In this document: piece after piece, positions 33,236 to 40,971 of the stretch
Numbering within the stretch: position 1 is the stretch's first letter
Layout: each line of letters starts with the position of its first letter
DNA from: Dorea_D hominis
Lineage (GTDB): Bacteria; Bacillota; Clostridia; Lachnospirales; Lachnospiraceae
Direction: 5' to 3'
Assembly (NCBI RefSeq): GCF_014287705.1
Contig: NZ_JACOOY010000011.1
Location: 38,186-102,185 of the forward strand
Length of the DNA stretch: 64,000 nt
Notes under the pieces: model-generated
Told to the model about the DNA's origin: nothing
Databases searched by the model: none
What the model saw: the letters and a program-made list of their open reading frames with translations, nothing else
Program-made: the position numbers and the translations under genes

Positions 33236-33361
33236 TTAATTGGAGTTTATCTCTGCAGGATTGTTCTTGGGGGAAACAATCGGCATCGACATAACTGCAA
33301 TAACAACCATAATGGTTATCAAACTTAAAAGTACTCGATATTCTAAAATAGCAGTTCCCAT
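33236..33361 (-). CDS. Possible 41-residue single-span membrane protein
   Basis: An ORF of 41 codons from ATG 33361 to TAA 33236 encodes a peptide with one hydrophobic segment (VLLSLITIMVVIAVMSMPIV) and a polar C-terminus (SPKNNPAEINSN). A terminator follows about 95 bases downstream on the same strand. The ribosome site is weak (GAAGAAG close to the ATG), so this is tentative. The rest of the 770-base gap between the two TSUP genes shows only hairpins. Confidence 0.35.
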   Translation of the reverse strand: MGTAILEYRVLLSLITIMVVIAVMSMPIVSPKNNPAEINSN

Positions 33362-33576
33362 CTTCTTCGCTATAGGAAACCGCCATTGGTTATCAAGTTA
33401 TGTTCTTTTAAGTTGTTTTTAATATACCACTTTTGTGTATTAACGTCAAGAATTAATAATATTTTTATGAATTGTAACGAATAAATATTAAAATGAAAAG
33501 AGATATTGTGCAATTTTCAAGAACAAAACTTGCAAATAAAGATATGCCAAATAATAGGGATGGTTTTCGGTAAACG

Positions 33577-33606
33577 CAAAGAAGCGCATTTTCATGCGCT
33601 TCTTTG
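33577..33606. terminator. Terminator downstream of the NSS-TSUP operon
   Basis: CAAAGAAGCGCAT (33577-33589) and ATGCGCTTCTTTG (33594-33606) form a perfect 13-bp stem with a TTTC loop; T-rich sequence follows on the minus strand. Confidence 0.7.
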
Positions 33607-33651
33607 AATGATTCCCCTGTTCAATTGTACCAAAAATCTTATCGTTTAGAA

Positions 33652-34524
33652 TTATCTCGCTGCTTTTCTTGCATCATGGAAGAACATACATGCACAAACT
33701 ACCATAACTACACATACCAAATAAGTAAGTACGGTAAGTGGCAGGCTAGTAACGATGAGTCCTGCAATCAATACACCGATAGATCCACTAATAACCATCG
33801 GGATTGCAGCTCCGCGGTGATATTTACCACTCTTGATAAATTCAAAACCGGAAGCAGGACACAGATAAGCACAAGATCCCATCATAATCGGGAAAGCTAC
33901 ATCTGTACTCATACCCAATAACAGGACAACAGCCATACAAGGTGCGTACAGTCCGATACCTACAGTCATCAGAATGCCAAGAATGAAGTTCGCTACGATA
34001 CCGATCACAAGTTTTGTGCCAGTAAGTCCTCGTGCTGTCCCGATGATACCGAAAGGACCAAAAGCATTGATCTTGCATAAAGTGATGATTGCTACCAGAA
34101 TCAGTGCAACACCCATAACTGTACGGATCTTCGTAATGTCGAGCTTGGATACCATCTTAGCACCAATGACTGCGCCGACAACAGATGCAGCGATCATAAG
34201 GACCAGTGTCAAGGAGTCGGCTTGCACTTTCTTAATGAAAATGGTTGCCTCCACACAGATCGGAATAGCAAAGCTTACATTCAAGGATCCTGGAATCAGG
34301 TCATCGCTATTAGATTTGGTGAACTTCCAGGCAGAAGTTGCAATTGCATAACTTCCAATCCCCAGCGTGTCGAAGAAGTTTGCTACCAGACTGATGATAA
34401 TGTTGTGTGGCAGTTTTTCGTTGTTGATTTCGTCTTTGTGTGCGATAACATCTTTAAGCAGAAAGATAAAATAAACTGCTGCGTATACCCACATAACGAC
34501 GAGTAAGATTGTTGCTACGTTCAT
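33652..34524 (-). CDS. TSUP (TauE/SafE) family permease
   Basis: Protein of 290 residues, paralogous to the gene at 31988-32878: NFFDTLGIGSYAIATSAW in the first half and GIGLYAPCMAVVLLLGMSTDVAFP in the second, with the same SxMxGSCAYLCPASGFEFIK-type segment before the last helices. About eight membrane spans. AAGGGGGA precedes the ATG at 34524. It follows the NSS symporter gene by 29 bases on the same strand, so the two form an operon; co-transport or uptake/export coupling of related compounds is a reasonable inference. Confidence 0.85.
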   Translation of the reverse strand: MNVATILLVVMWVYAAVYFIFLLKDVIAHKDEINNEKLPHNIIISLVANFFDTLGIGSYAIATSAWKFTKSNSDDLIPGSLNVSFAIPICVEATIFIKKVQADSLTLVLMIAASVVGAVIGAKMVSKLDITKIRTVMGVALILVAIITLCKINAFGPFGIIGTARGLTGTKLVIGIVANFILGILMTVGIGLYAPCMAVVLLLGMSTDVAFPIMMGSCAYLCPASGFEFIKSGKYHRGAAIPMVISGSIGVLIAGLIVTSLPLTVLTYLVCVVMVVCACMFFHDARKAAR

Positions 34525-34553
34525 AAGAATCCCCCTTTTGGAAAAATATATAT

Positions 34554-35924
34554 CTATTGGATAAATCCAAAGACATTCAAAATGACAATTACCATAAAAG
34601 CAGGTACAACTACAATTGTTAATATCTTATCATATAATGATAGTTTACCATATTTTCCATCATTTGTTAATTCTTTTTCGTAATTTTTAAATCCCCAAAT
34701 TTTAGCTACGAAAACACAAACTAACCAGCACCCAAGTGGTAGTAAGATATATCCTGTGAATGTATCCAGCCAGTCGTAAAGACCAAGATGTGAAATGCCG
34801 GTTGCGTCGATCCATGGAAGCTTCACACCGCTTAACACACCAAAGCCGAGAGATACGATGATATTGCCGATACCGATAATCAGTGCAGTTACAACAGTTG
34901 CTTTCTTACGTCCCATTTTACAGTTGTCTTCGAATGTTCTTGTAGAAATCTCGAAGAATGTAAATAAAGAAGAAATAACGGCAAATATCAGCGCGAGGAA
35001 GAAACAACATCCAATAATACGTCCGCCTGGAAGTTTGCCGAAGATGCCAGTCATAACAAGGAACACAAGTCCCGGACCGCTCTGCACGTCAACGCCGCCT
35101 GCAAATGCAGAAGGAATAATAACGAATCCAGCTAAAATAGCGGCTCCGGTATCGCAGATGGATACGAGGATTGCGTCGCTTTTTAAGTTATTTTCTTTCG
35201 GAATGTTAGCTCCTAAAGTTTCGTATATACCCCAGCCAATACCAACAGAAAAGAGCACCTGTGTAGCAGCTTTGGCAAATACGGAAAAACTGAATTTGCT
35301 AAAGTCTGGAAGAAGGTAGAATTTTAATCCTTCCATTGCATTATCGGTTACAAATAATGCCCATATACCACAGACGATTAGAAATACAAACAACAGTGGC
35401 ATGATGAACTTAGTAAGCTTTTCAACAATATTTGTAATTCCAAATAAAAGCATTATGGATACAAATACTAATATAACCAGTGCCCAGATGATTGGTTCAA
35501 CAGTAGAAGATGTAAAATTGTTGAAGTACGCCTGTTTGTCTTCACCGAAGTCACCGCTGATGATATACTGTACAGCATATTTTAATACCCAGCCGCCGAC
35601 AACAACATAGTACATATTAATCATCCATGTACAGATGTTGGCAATCCAGCCGATGAAGCCCCATTTCTTGTTGATCCGCTCAAAACAGGTGACGGTGTCA
35701 GAAGCGCTGTGGCGACCGATTGCGGTTTCCATCTCGACCATTGGGTGTGCCATCAATGCAATAACAATTATGTAAACGATCAGAAAGATTCCACCGCCGC
35801 CTTGGTAAGCAAGATACGGAAATTTCCAGATGTTTCCGAGACCGATTGCAGCTCCGGCAGCAACCATAATATAGCCAAAGCGGGAGTTCCATTGTTGAGG
35901 TGCTTGATTTGTATTGTTACCCAT
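34554..35924 (-). CDS. Neurotransmitter:sodium symporter (NSS) family transporter
   Basis: Protein of 456 residues with eleven or twelve membrane spans. The N-terminal signature AGAAIGLGNIWKFPYLAY and GGGIFLIVYIIV are diagnostic of NSS (LeuT-like) amino acid symporters; Na+-site residues Ala, Gly and Asn of helix 1 are present. It probably imports an amino acid with Na+. Proline, 5-aminovalerate or aromatic amino acids are possible but unproven. TAGGAGC precedes the ATG. It heads a two-gene operon with the TSUP permease and lies behind a promoter followed at once by a terminator. Confidence 0.92.
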   Translation of the reverse strand: MGNNTNQAPQQWNSRFGYIMVAAGAAIGLGNIWKFPYLAYQGGGGIFLIVYIIVIALMAHPMVEMETAIGRHSASDTVTCFERINKKWGFIGWIANICTWMINMYYVVVGGWVLKYAVQYIISGDFGEDKQAYFNNFTSSTVEPIIWALVILVFVSIMLLFGITNIVEKLTKFIMPLLFVFLIVCGIWALFVTDNAMEGLKFYLLPDFSKFSFSVFAKAATQVLFSVGIGWGIYETLGANIPKENNLKSDAILVSICDTGAAILAGFVIIPSAFAGGVDVQSGPGLVFLVMTGIFGKLPGGRIIGCCFFLALIFAVISSLFTFFEISTRTFEDNCKMGRKKATVVTALIIGIGNIIVSLGFGVLSGVKLPWIDATGISHLGLYDWLDTFTGYILLPLGCWLVCVFVAKIWGFKNYEKELTNDGKYGKLSLYDKILTIVVVPAFMVIVILNVFGFIQ

Positions 35925-36042
35925 AATTTCACGCTCCTATCTTTATTAATTACTGGACGATCATCTAAATTGTCCTGAAGTTTCTGCTGAGATTCCACAT
36001 GACAACCGGGATCCGGATCTTCTTTTTGGGTGTCATGGATAT

Positions 36043-36077
36043 AAAAAAAGGTACTCTGCATGTATGCGAGAGCACCT
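36043..36077 (-). terminator. Leader terminator (attenuator candidate) before the NSS operon
   Basis: On the minus strand AGGTGCTCT and AGAGTACCT pair (9 bp, one G-T) around an 11-base loop and are followed by TTTTTT. It lies between the only good promoter and the NSS start, so expression must depend on readthrough or antitermination. Confidence 0.7.
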
Positions 36078-36101
36078 TTGCCTATCTCAATCCTCTCTTT
36101 T

Positions 36102-36130
36102 ATTGTAACCACAGGAGAATAGAAAGTCAA
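36102..36130 (-). promoter_or_regulatory. NSS operon promoter
   Basis: Minus strand TTGACT (36130-36125), a 17-base spacer and TACAAT (36107-36102). Predicted transcription starts near 36095, less than 20 bases before the terminator stem. Confidence 0.65.
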
Positions 36131-36306
36131 TACAAATATTACAAATACTTATACCTACATTAGAAATATTTATGCTAATAATATGAATAATGCTGTATAA
36201 AATCTGAATCAATGATTGAAAAACGGACAATATGTATAGGGGAGGAAGCACAATCATAAAAACGGGAAGGTATAAGAAACTGTAATAGGAATATAAAGAA
36301 TACTCG

Positions 36307-36336
36307 TTTCACAAACAGTGAAAAAAGGGCTATACT
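36307..36336 (+). promoter_or_regulatory. Promoter of the 25-residue ORF with LysR-type box
   Basis: TTCACA (36308-36313), a 17-base spacer and TATACT (36331-36336). TTTCAC-AAACA-GTGAAA (36307-36323) is a perfect inverted repeat over the -35 and contains a T-N11-A LysR box (TCACAAACAGTGA). The remainder of the 460-base gap from 35925 holds the NSS promoter and leader. Confidence 0.55.
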
Positions 36337-36387
36337 CAAGGCAGATAAAGAAATAAAACATTCTTGGTTATGTGGGAGGTGTAAGAA

Positions 36388-36465
36388 ATGATCGGATGGA
36401 CAATCGTTGGAGCAGTAGCGCTTTACGGAGTAGTAACTGTAGCACAGGATGAAATGCATAAATAA
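36388..36465 (+). CDS. 25-residue membrane microprotein
   Basis: ATG 36388 to TAA 36463-36465 encodes 25 residues: a hydrophobic span (IGWTIVGAVALYGVVTVA) and a short charged tail (QDEMHK). GGGAGGTG lies 7 bases upstream, one of the best ribosome sites in the window; a promoter lies about 50 bases upstream and a strong terminator about 60 bases downstream, giving a complete miniature transcription unit. It is divergent from the NSS operon. Small single-span partners of NSS transporters are known in other bacteria (MetS with MetP), but similarity to those is not evident. Confidence 0.65.
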   Translation: MIGWTIVGAVALYGVVTVAQDEMHK

Positions 36466-36524
36466 TCATTTTCTAAAAAGCGAATTTTCAGAAAAATCAA
36501 GTGAATAATAAAGAAATGTTATAT

Positions 36525-36574
36525 AAAAACAAGGAGCAACTTTCCTCGCAGTAAAGGTTGCTCCTTGTTTTTTG
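36525..36574 (+). terminator. Terminator of the microprotein unit
   Basis: AACAAGGAGCAAC (36528-36540) and GTTGCTCCTTGTT (36557-36569) form a perfect 13-bp stem with a 16-base loop, followed by TTTTT. Confidence 0.9.
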
Positions 36575-36623
36575 TTATGGCGACAAGGAAAGTGCACGCG
36601 TTTGCGTAAATGCATTTGATGAC
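36574..36623 (+). repeat. Second, shorter copy of the 6058 element
   Basis: It repeats GTTATGGCGACAAGGAAAGTGC and GCATTTGATGAC in the same order as at 6058-6108 (split by a variable arm, here CACGCGTTTGCGTAAAT), with R/Y transitions only. Like the first copy it starts directly after a terminator. It sits between this terminator and the end of the LysR gene. Confidence 0.5.
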
Positions 36624-36629
36624 AAATAC

Positions 36630-37505
36630 TTACTCATCATCCAGTAAAAAGTCCTTCGCATATTCAAGAAAGATCTTCGATGCCGGAGAGAGTTCTTCTT
36701 TGGAGGTGTATGCGAGTCCGAGCTGGCGTGATACCGTTGGCTTGATCGGGCGTGTTATAAAGTCGCCGACCTGACCACGCAGAAGCAGTCCTGGAAGAAT
36801 AGAAAGACCAAGTTCATGTTCTACCATGGAAATGATAGAGAACTCATTGATAGTGATATAACGGATATCCGGTTTGACTTTCGCTTGTTTCAGAATCCGG
36901 TGAACATCACTTCCCGGAGTATATTCTGTAATGATAAATGGCTGCCCTTCAAAAGCTTCGATTGGCACAGCATCACATTCAGCAAAAGGATGGTTCTTTG
37001 GAATGACTGCAAAGAGTTCATCGTCCATTACCGGGAGAAATTGATAATTATGTCCCTTCTGATGGCTGATAAAGCCAATGTCTACACGCCGCTCCTGGAT
37101 CCAGTCGGCAAGTTCACCCTCGACTCCTTCTACTATTTTAAAATGAATATCCGGATGCTCATGCTGGAATTCCCGGATGATCTTCGGGATCCAGTGAATA
37201 GAACAGCTCAAATAGGTTCCTATTTTAATAGTACCAACCTGTGCGCCTTTCAAAGAAGCGATTTCCTGATTGATCACTTCATCTGCATTGAGCAGTGCAC
37301 GAATGGAAGGAATCAGTGATTTGGCATCTGCGGTCAGAGTCATTCCGTGATTGTCTTTGACAAACAGAGAAAATCCGACTTCTTTTTCCAAGGATTTCAT
37401 CATCTGTGTAATGCCAGACTGTGTATACCCCAATTCTTCGCCTGCGCGCGTGAAACTTCCGTAGTCATCCACTGCAAGCATAACTTTCCATCTTTTTATA
37501 TCCAT
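36630..37505 (-). CDS. LysR family transcriptional regulator
   Basis: Protein of 291 residues. The N-terminal winged HTH (MLAVDDYGSFTRAGEELGYTQSGITQMMKSLEKEVG) in two contiguous parts is followed by a LysR substrate-binding domain (GTIKIGTYLSCSIHWIP, GFISHQKGHNYQFLP, LGLSILPGLLL). ATG 37505 is chosen because GAGGA lies about 9 bases upstream; in-frame codons before it would add an unrelated N-terminus. Possible targets are the T-N11-A box at 36307-36323 and the divergent yczE-like gene; no effector can be inferred. Confidence 0.9.
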   Translation of the reverse strand: MDIKRWKVMLAVDDYGSFTRAGEELGYTQSGITQMMKSLEKEVGFSLFVKDNHGMTLTADAKSLIPSIRALLNADEVINQEIASLKGAQVGTIKIGTYLSCSIHWIPKIIREFQHEHPDIHFKIVEGVEGELADWIQERRVDIGFISHQKGHNYQFLPVMDDELFAVIPKNHPFAECDAVPIEAFEGQPFIITEYTPGSDVHRILKQAKVKPDIRYITINEFSIISMVEHELGLSILPGLLLRGQVGDFITRPIKPTVSRQLGLAYTSKEELSPASKIFLEYAKDFLLDDE

Positions 37506-37685
37506 ATAGTCATTCCTCATTTCTGCATTAAAAAACGTTATGTAAGTATTTATATTTCTAATACTAAAGCAAAAGGGTGGGGAATACAAGGGCAATGAGG
37601 AAAAAACATAGGAAAAACATGATATGTCAAAGAAAAGGTTGCTGAGATAGAAGATGTCTATATATAATATAGAAAGAATTAAAGT

Positions 37686-37713
37686 GCGTAAGCCTGTGTG
37701 AAACAGGGAACGC
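37686..37713 (+). other. Small stem-internal-loop-stem motif upstream of the YczE-like gene
   Basis: GCGT-AAG-CCTGT-GTGAA-ACAGG-GA-ACGC folds into two perfect stems separated by an asymmetric purine-rich internal loop (AAG / GA). A TATATAAT-like -10 precedes it at about 37660-37670, and AT-rich sequence follows. It could be a regulatory RNA element; no known riboswitch class recognised. The rest of the gap 37506-37846 shows nothing else. Confidence 0.35.
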
Positions 37714-37846
37714 TCAGCAGGTATTTTTATATAATAGTGCGAATCTGTTTGTTTTTATTTATAAGGAAAAAAAGACGGAGCAGAGTGCATGAGAGAGTGA
37801 ATATACTATGAATGTATTAATATAAGGAAGAAAAGGATGAGAGAAA

Positions 37847-38518
37847 GTGGAAAAGAGAAAAAATATAGCGACAAAGAAGAGCATGGTTGTACAGTTTGTG
37901 CTACTTGGTATCTGCACGGCTGGAACAGCATTTTCACAGACGTTGGCGTTGAAAGCGAATATTGGTGTCTGCGCATGCTGGGATGCGGTGGGATTGAATG
38001 TTTACCAGATATTTGGAATTAAGGTCGGAACGGTCAGCATGTGCCTACATGCAATCTGTGTACTGGTACAGTTTCTGATTCAGAGAAAGGATTTTGAAAA
38101 GAGAAAGATTCTCCAGCTTCCTTATGTTATTGTATTTGGAATGTTGTTGAATTTCTTCTATTATAATGTACTTACATTTGAAGTACATGCTTATGTGGCA
38201 AAAGTCTTACTTGTGATCACGTCTTATCTGGGACTGGGTCTGTTCCTTGGACCTATGCTGCTGCTTAATCTGATCACTATTCCGAGTGAAGCAATGTGTA
38301 ATGTGCTCAGCGGATATGCAAAGGTGGATTACGCAAAGGTTCGGATTGGACTGGACGGAGTATGTATCGCAGCTTCTCTGGCGTTGTCGTTCCTCGGTGG
38401 CGTGTCCCTTAAAGTAAGAGAAGGTACTGTGATGGGAATGCTGCTTCTTGGACCGTTGGAAAAGCTGAGCATGAAAGTATTTGAACCACAGATTGAGCGT
38501 GTAAAAGATATAAAATAA
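37847..38518 (+). CDS. YczE/YyaS/YitT-like integral membrane protein
   Basis: Protein of 223 residues with about five or six hydrophobic segments. The N-terminal QFVLLGICTAGTAFSQTLALKA and the later GPMLLLNLITIPSEAM and LDGVCIAASLALSFL match the layout of the YczE membrane family (DUF6198), whose function is unknown; some relatives are thought to move small solutes. The start is GTG 37847 with AAAGGATGAG upstream. No gene follows on the same strand before the ribosomal leader, whose promoter begins 38 bases after the stop. Confidence 0.75.
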   Translation: MEKRKNIATKKSMVVQFVLLGICTAGTAFSQTLALKANIGVCACWDAVGLNVYQIFGIKVGTVSMCLHAICVLVQFLIQRKDFEKRKILQLPYVIVFGMLLNFFYYNVLTFEVHAYVAKVLLVITSYLGLGLFLGPMLLLNLITIPSEAMCNVLSGYAKVDYAKVRIGLDGVCIAASLALSFLGGVSLKVREGTVMGMLLLGPLEKLSMKVFEPQIERVKDIK

Positions 38519-38556
38519 ATTGTATGCGAAAAAATACAATAAAATAGAAAAAGAGC

Positions 38557-38585
38557 TTGCAAAACATATAAACATCTTGTATACT
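38557..38585 (+). promoter_or_regulatory. S10 operon promoter
   Basis: TTGCAA (38557-38562), a 17-base spacer and TATACT (38580-38585), directly upstream of the long rpsJ leader. Confidence 0.75.
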
Positions 38586-38591
38586 AAGAGA

Positions 38592-38832
38592 GCTGTGACA
38601 TGATAGCAAAGAAGCGCGAGGTTGCTGCCACAATGTGGCAGGTTTTCCGTGGAGCGAATGTCAAGTTAGGAAACTGGCGACAAGTCACTGTACGAATCAA
38701 AACTGATTACTGCTTACCAACTGGTAAAAGGTATGAAACAACGTGTGAGTTTCTCACGACACACACGGGAGAGTGTACAGTCACCGCTTGTCGTACTGAA
38801 GTTAAAAGTACGAAAAGGAGGCGACTTTTTTT
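38592..38832 (+). ncRNA. Long structured S10-operon mRNA leader
   Basis: About 240 bases with clear structure. A local hairpin CTGCCACA/TGTGGCAG (about 38625-38642) is followed by long-range pairing of CGACAAG (38678-38684) with CTTGTCG (38787-38793) and of ACTGTAC with GTACAGT (38775-38781). Such leaders let a ribosomal protein regulate the operon. An ATG-initiated frame of 82 codons crosses it, but the composition and pairing argue for RNA, not protein. Confidence 0.65.
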
Positions 38833-39150
38833 ATGGCAAGTCAAGTAATGAGAATCACTTTGAAAGCGTATGATCATCAGTTAGTAGATGCATCCGCTAA
38901 GAAAATCATCGAAACTGTAAAGAAAAATGGAGCAAAGGTGAGCGGACCGGTACCGCTTCCGACTAAGAAGGAAGTAGTAACAATCTTAAGAGCGGTTCAC
39001 AAATACAAAGATTCCAGAGAACAGTTCGAACAGAGAACTCATAAGAGACTGATCGATATCGTAACACCAACACAGAAAACTGTTGATGCATTATCAAGAT
39101 TAGAGATGCCGGCTGGTGTTTATATCGACATCAAGATGAAGAACAAATAA
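38833..39150 (+). CDS. rpsJ: 30S ribosomal protein S10
   Basis: Protein of 105 residues, full length. S10 sits in the 30S head and doubles as the NusE transcription antitermination factor. Diagnostic segments are RITLKAYDHQLVDASAKKIIET, written here as the first half of the chain, SGPVPLPTKKEVVTILR and the loop HKYKDSREQFEQRTHKR. AAAGGAGG lies 11 bases upstream. First gene of the S10 operon, preceded by the long leader; rplC follows after 89 bases that include a GAACGC/GCGTTC hairpin. Confidence 0.98.
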   Translation: MASQVMRITLKAYDHQLVDASAKKIIETVKKNGAKVSGPVPLPTKKEVVTILRAVHKYKDSREQFEQRTHKRLIDIVTPTQKTVDALSRLEMPAGVYIDIKMKNK

Positions 39151-39239
39151 GACTTCATCGACACAATAACGACACAGTAATTCCTATATTTAGGATGAAC
39201 GCGTAAGCGTTCCGCTGTAAATCACAGGAGGTAATTATA

Positions 39240-39920
39240 ATGAAGAAAGCTATTTTAGCTACAAAAGTCGGAATGACACAGATCTTCAGCGAAGACGGAA
39301 CACTGACACCGGTTACAGTTCTTCAGGCTGGTCCTTGTGTAGTAACACAGATCAAGACAGTTGAGAATGACGGTTATGAAGCTGTTCAGGTTGGATTCGT
39401 TGACAAGAAAGACAAGATCATCAACAAAGACAAGAACGGTAAGAAAGAGATCGTTCATCGTCACGGTGTAACAAAGGCTGAACAGGGACATTTTGCAAAA
39501 GCTGGAGTATCCGGAAAGAGATTTGTAAAAGAGTTCAAACTTGAGAATGCAAGCGAATATACACTTGCACAGGAGATTAAAGTTGATATTTTTGAAGCAG
39601 GCGACAAGATTGACGCTACTGCAATTTCAAAAGGTAAAGGATTCCAGGGTGCGATTAAGAGACATAATCAGCACAGAGGACCTATGACACACGGTTCTAA
39701 GTTCCACCGTCATGCCGGTTCTAACGGAGCTGCATCTGATCCGAGCAAGGTATTCAAAGGAAAGAAGATGCCGGGACACATGGGAAGCAAGAAGATCACA
39801 ATCCAGAATCTTGAAGTTGTCCGCGTAGATGCTGAGAACAATCTGCTCTTAGTAAAAGGTTCTGTGCCGGGACCGAAGAAATCTTTAGTAACTATTAAAG
39901 AAGCAGTAAAAGCTAACTAG
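39240..39920 (+). CDS. rplC: 50S ribosomal protein L3
   Basis: Protein of 226 residues; L3 nucleates 23S rRNA folding and lies near the peptidyl transferase centre. The N-terminal KKAILATKVGMTQIF and the signature KGKGFQGAIKRHNQHRGPMTHGSKFHR (in two overlapping pieces, around residues 125-155) are decisive. It is slightly longer than E. coli L3 through a Lys-rich insertion (FVDKKDKIINKDKNGKKE). AGGAGGTAA precedes the ATG; rplD follows after 26 bases. Confidence 0.98.
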   Translation: MKKAILATKVGMTQIFSEDGTLTPVTVLQAGPCVVTQIKTVENDGYEAVQVGFVDKKDKIINKDKNGKKEIVHRHGVTKAEQGHFAKAGVSGKRFVKEFKLENASEYTLAQEIKVDIFEAGDKIDATAISKGKGFQGAIKRHNQHRGPMTHGSKFHRHAGSNGAASDPSKVFKGKKMPGHMGSKKITIQNLEVVRVDAENNLLLVKGSVPGPKKSLVTIKEAVKAN

Positions 39921-39946
39921 GCTTAGACGAGGAAGGAGGACTTAAG

Positions 39947-40567
39947 ATGGCAAACGTATCTGTTTATAATATCGAAGGTAAAGAAGTTGGAACAATCGAC
40001 TTAAACGATGCGGTATTTGGTGTTGAAATTAACGAACACCTGGTACACATGGCAGTTGTTAACCAGCTTGCAAATAATCGTCAGGGAACACAGAAAGCAA
40101 AGACACGTTCTGAAGTTTCTGGTGGCGGAAGAAAACCGTGGAGACAGAAAGGTACCGGTCATGCAAGACAGGGATCTACAAGAGCTCCGCAGTGGACAGG
40201 CGGTGGAGTAGTATTCGCTCCAGTACCGAGAGATTATTCTTTCAAGATGAATAAGAAAGAAAAGAGAGCTGCTCTGAAATCTGCGCTTACAGCTAAGGTT
40301 GAAGAGAAGAAATTTGTAGTAGTTGACGAGATCAAATTCGACGAAATCAAGACTAAGAATTTCGCAAACATTTTAAAGAACCTGGAAGTATCCAAAGCAT
40401 TAGTAGTATTAGAAGATGGAAATGACAACGCAGTAATCTCTGCCAAGAACATTGCAGATGTTAAGACTGCTGCTATCAATACAATTAATGTGTACGATGT
40501 CTTGAAATACAACACAGTAATCGCTACGAAAGCTGCTGTTGCAAAAATTGAGGAGGTGTACGCATAA
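39947..40567 (+). CDS. rplD: 50S ribosomal protein L4
   Basis: Protein of 206 residues. L4 lines the exit tunnel and in many bacteria represses its own S10 operon. The extended loop with GGGRKPWRQKGTGHARQGS and the FAPVPRDYSFKMNKK segment are diagnostic. GGAAGGAGGA precedes the ATG. The stop overlaps the rplW ATG by one base (TAATG), and the rplW ribosome site (GAGGAGG) lies inside this gene, so the two are translationally coupled. Confidence 0.98.
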   Translation: MANVSVYNIEGKEVGTIDLNDAVFGVEINEHLVHMAVVNQLANNRQGTQKAKTRSEVSGGGRKPWRQKGTGHARQGSTRAPQWTGGGVVFAPVPRDYSFKMNKKEKRAALKSALTAKVEEKKFVVVDEIKFDEIKTKNFANILKNLEVSKALVVLEDGNDNAVISAKNIADVKTAAINTINVYDVLKYNTVIATKAAVAKIEEVYA

Positions 40568-40872
40568 TGGCAAACGTTCAGTATTATGATGTAATCCTTA
40601 AACCGGTAGTAACTGAGAAGAGTATGGAGCTTATGGGAGAGAAGAAATATACATTCCTTGTACATCCAGAAGCTAACAAATCTCAGATCAAAGAAGCTGT
40701 TGAGAAAATGTTCGAAGGAACAAAGGTTGCTAAAGTCAACACAATGAACTGCGAAGGTAAGAAGAAAAGAGTTCGTGGAACTATGCAGTTTGGTATGACA
40801 GCTAAAACTAAAAAAGCAGTTGTTCAGCTTACAGAGGACAGCGCTGATATCGAGATCTTCGAAGGTCTCTAA
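40567..40872 (+). CDS. rplW: 50S ribosomal protein L23
   Basis: Protein of 101 residues, normal length. L23 stands at the tunnel exit and docks trigger factor and SRP. Recognised by DVILKPVVTEKSM near the start and YTFLVHPEANKSQIKEAVE. It overlaps rplD by one base. It is separated from rplB by 99 bases without a gene, containing short GC-rich inverted pieces but no terminator with a T-run. Confidence 0.98.
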   Translation: MANVQYYDVILKPVVTEKSMELMGEKKYTFLVHPEANKSQIKEAVEKMFEGTKVAKVNTMNCEGKKKRVRGTMQFGMTAKTKKAVVQLTEDSADIEIFEGL

Positions 40873-40971
40873 AATTAACGAGGGTGTGCATGCCGGATGA
40901 GACGTGGCTGTAAGACGCACAAAGCATACGGACAGAAACCGTGACAATAAACAATCGAAAGGAGAACAATC

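Noticed and set aside
38600..38848. An 82-codon frame crossing the S10 leader
   Set aside because: It has no ribosome site, overlaps rpsJ in another frame, and the sequence shows long-range RNA pairing instead.
40234..40947. A 237-codon open frame on the minus strand opposite rplD and rplW
   Set aside because: It is antisense to two certain ribosomal genes; low stop frequency reflects codon bias of the sense strand.
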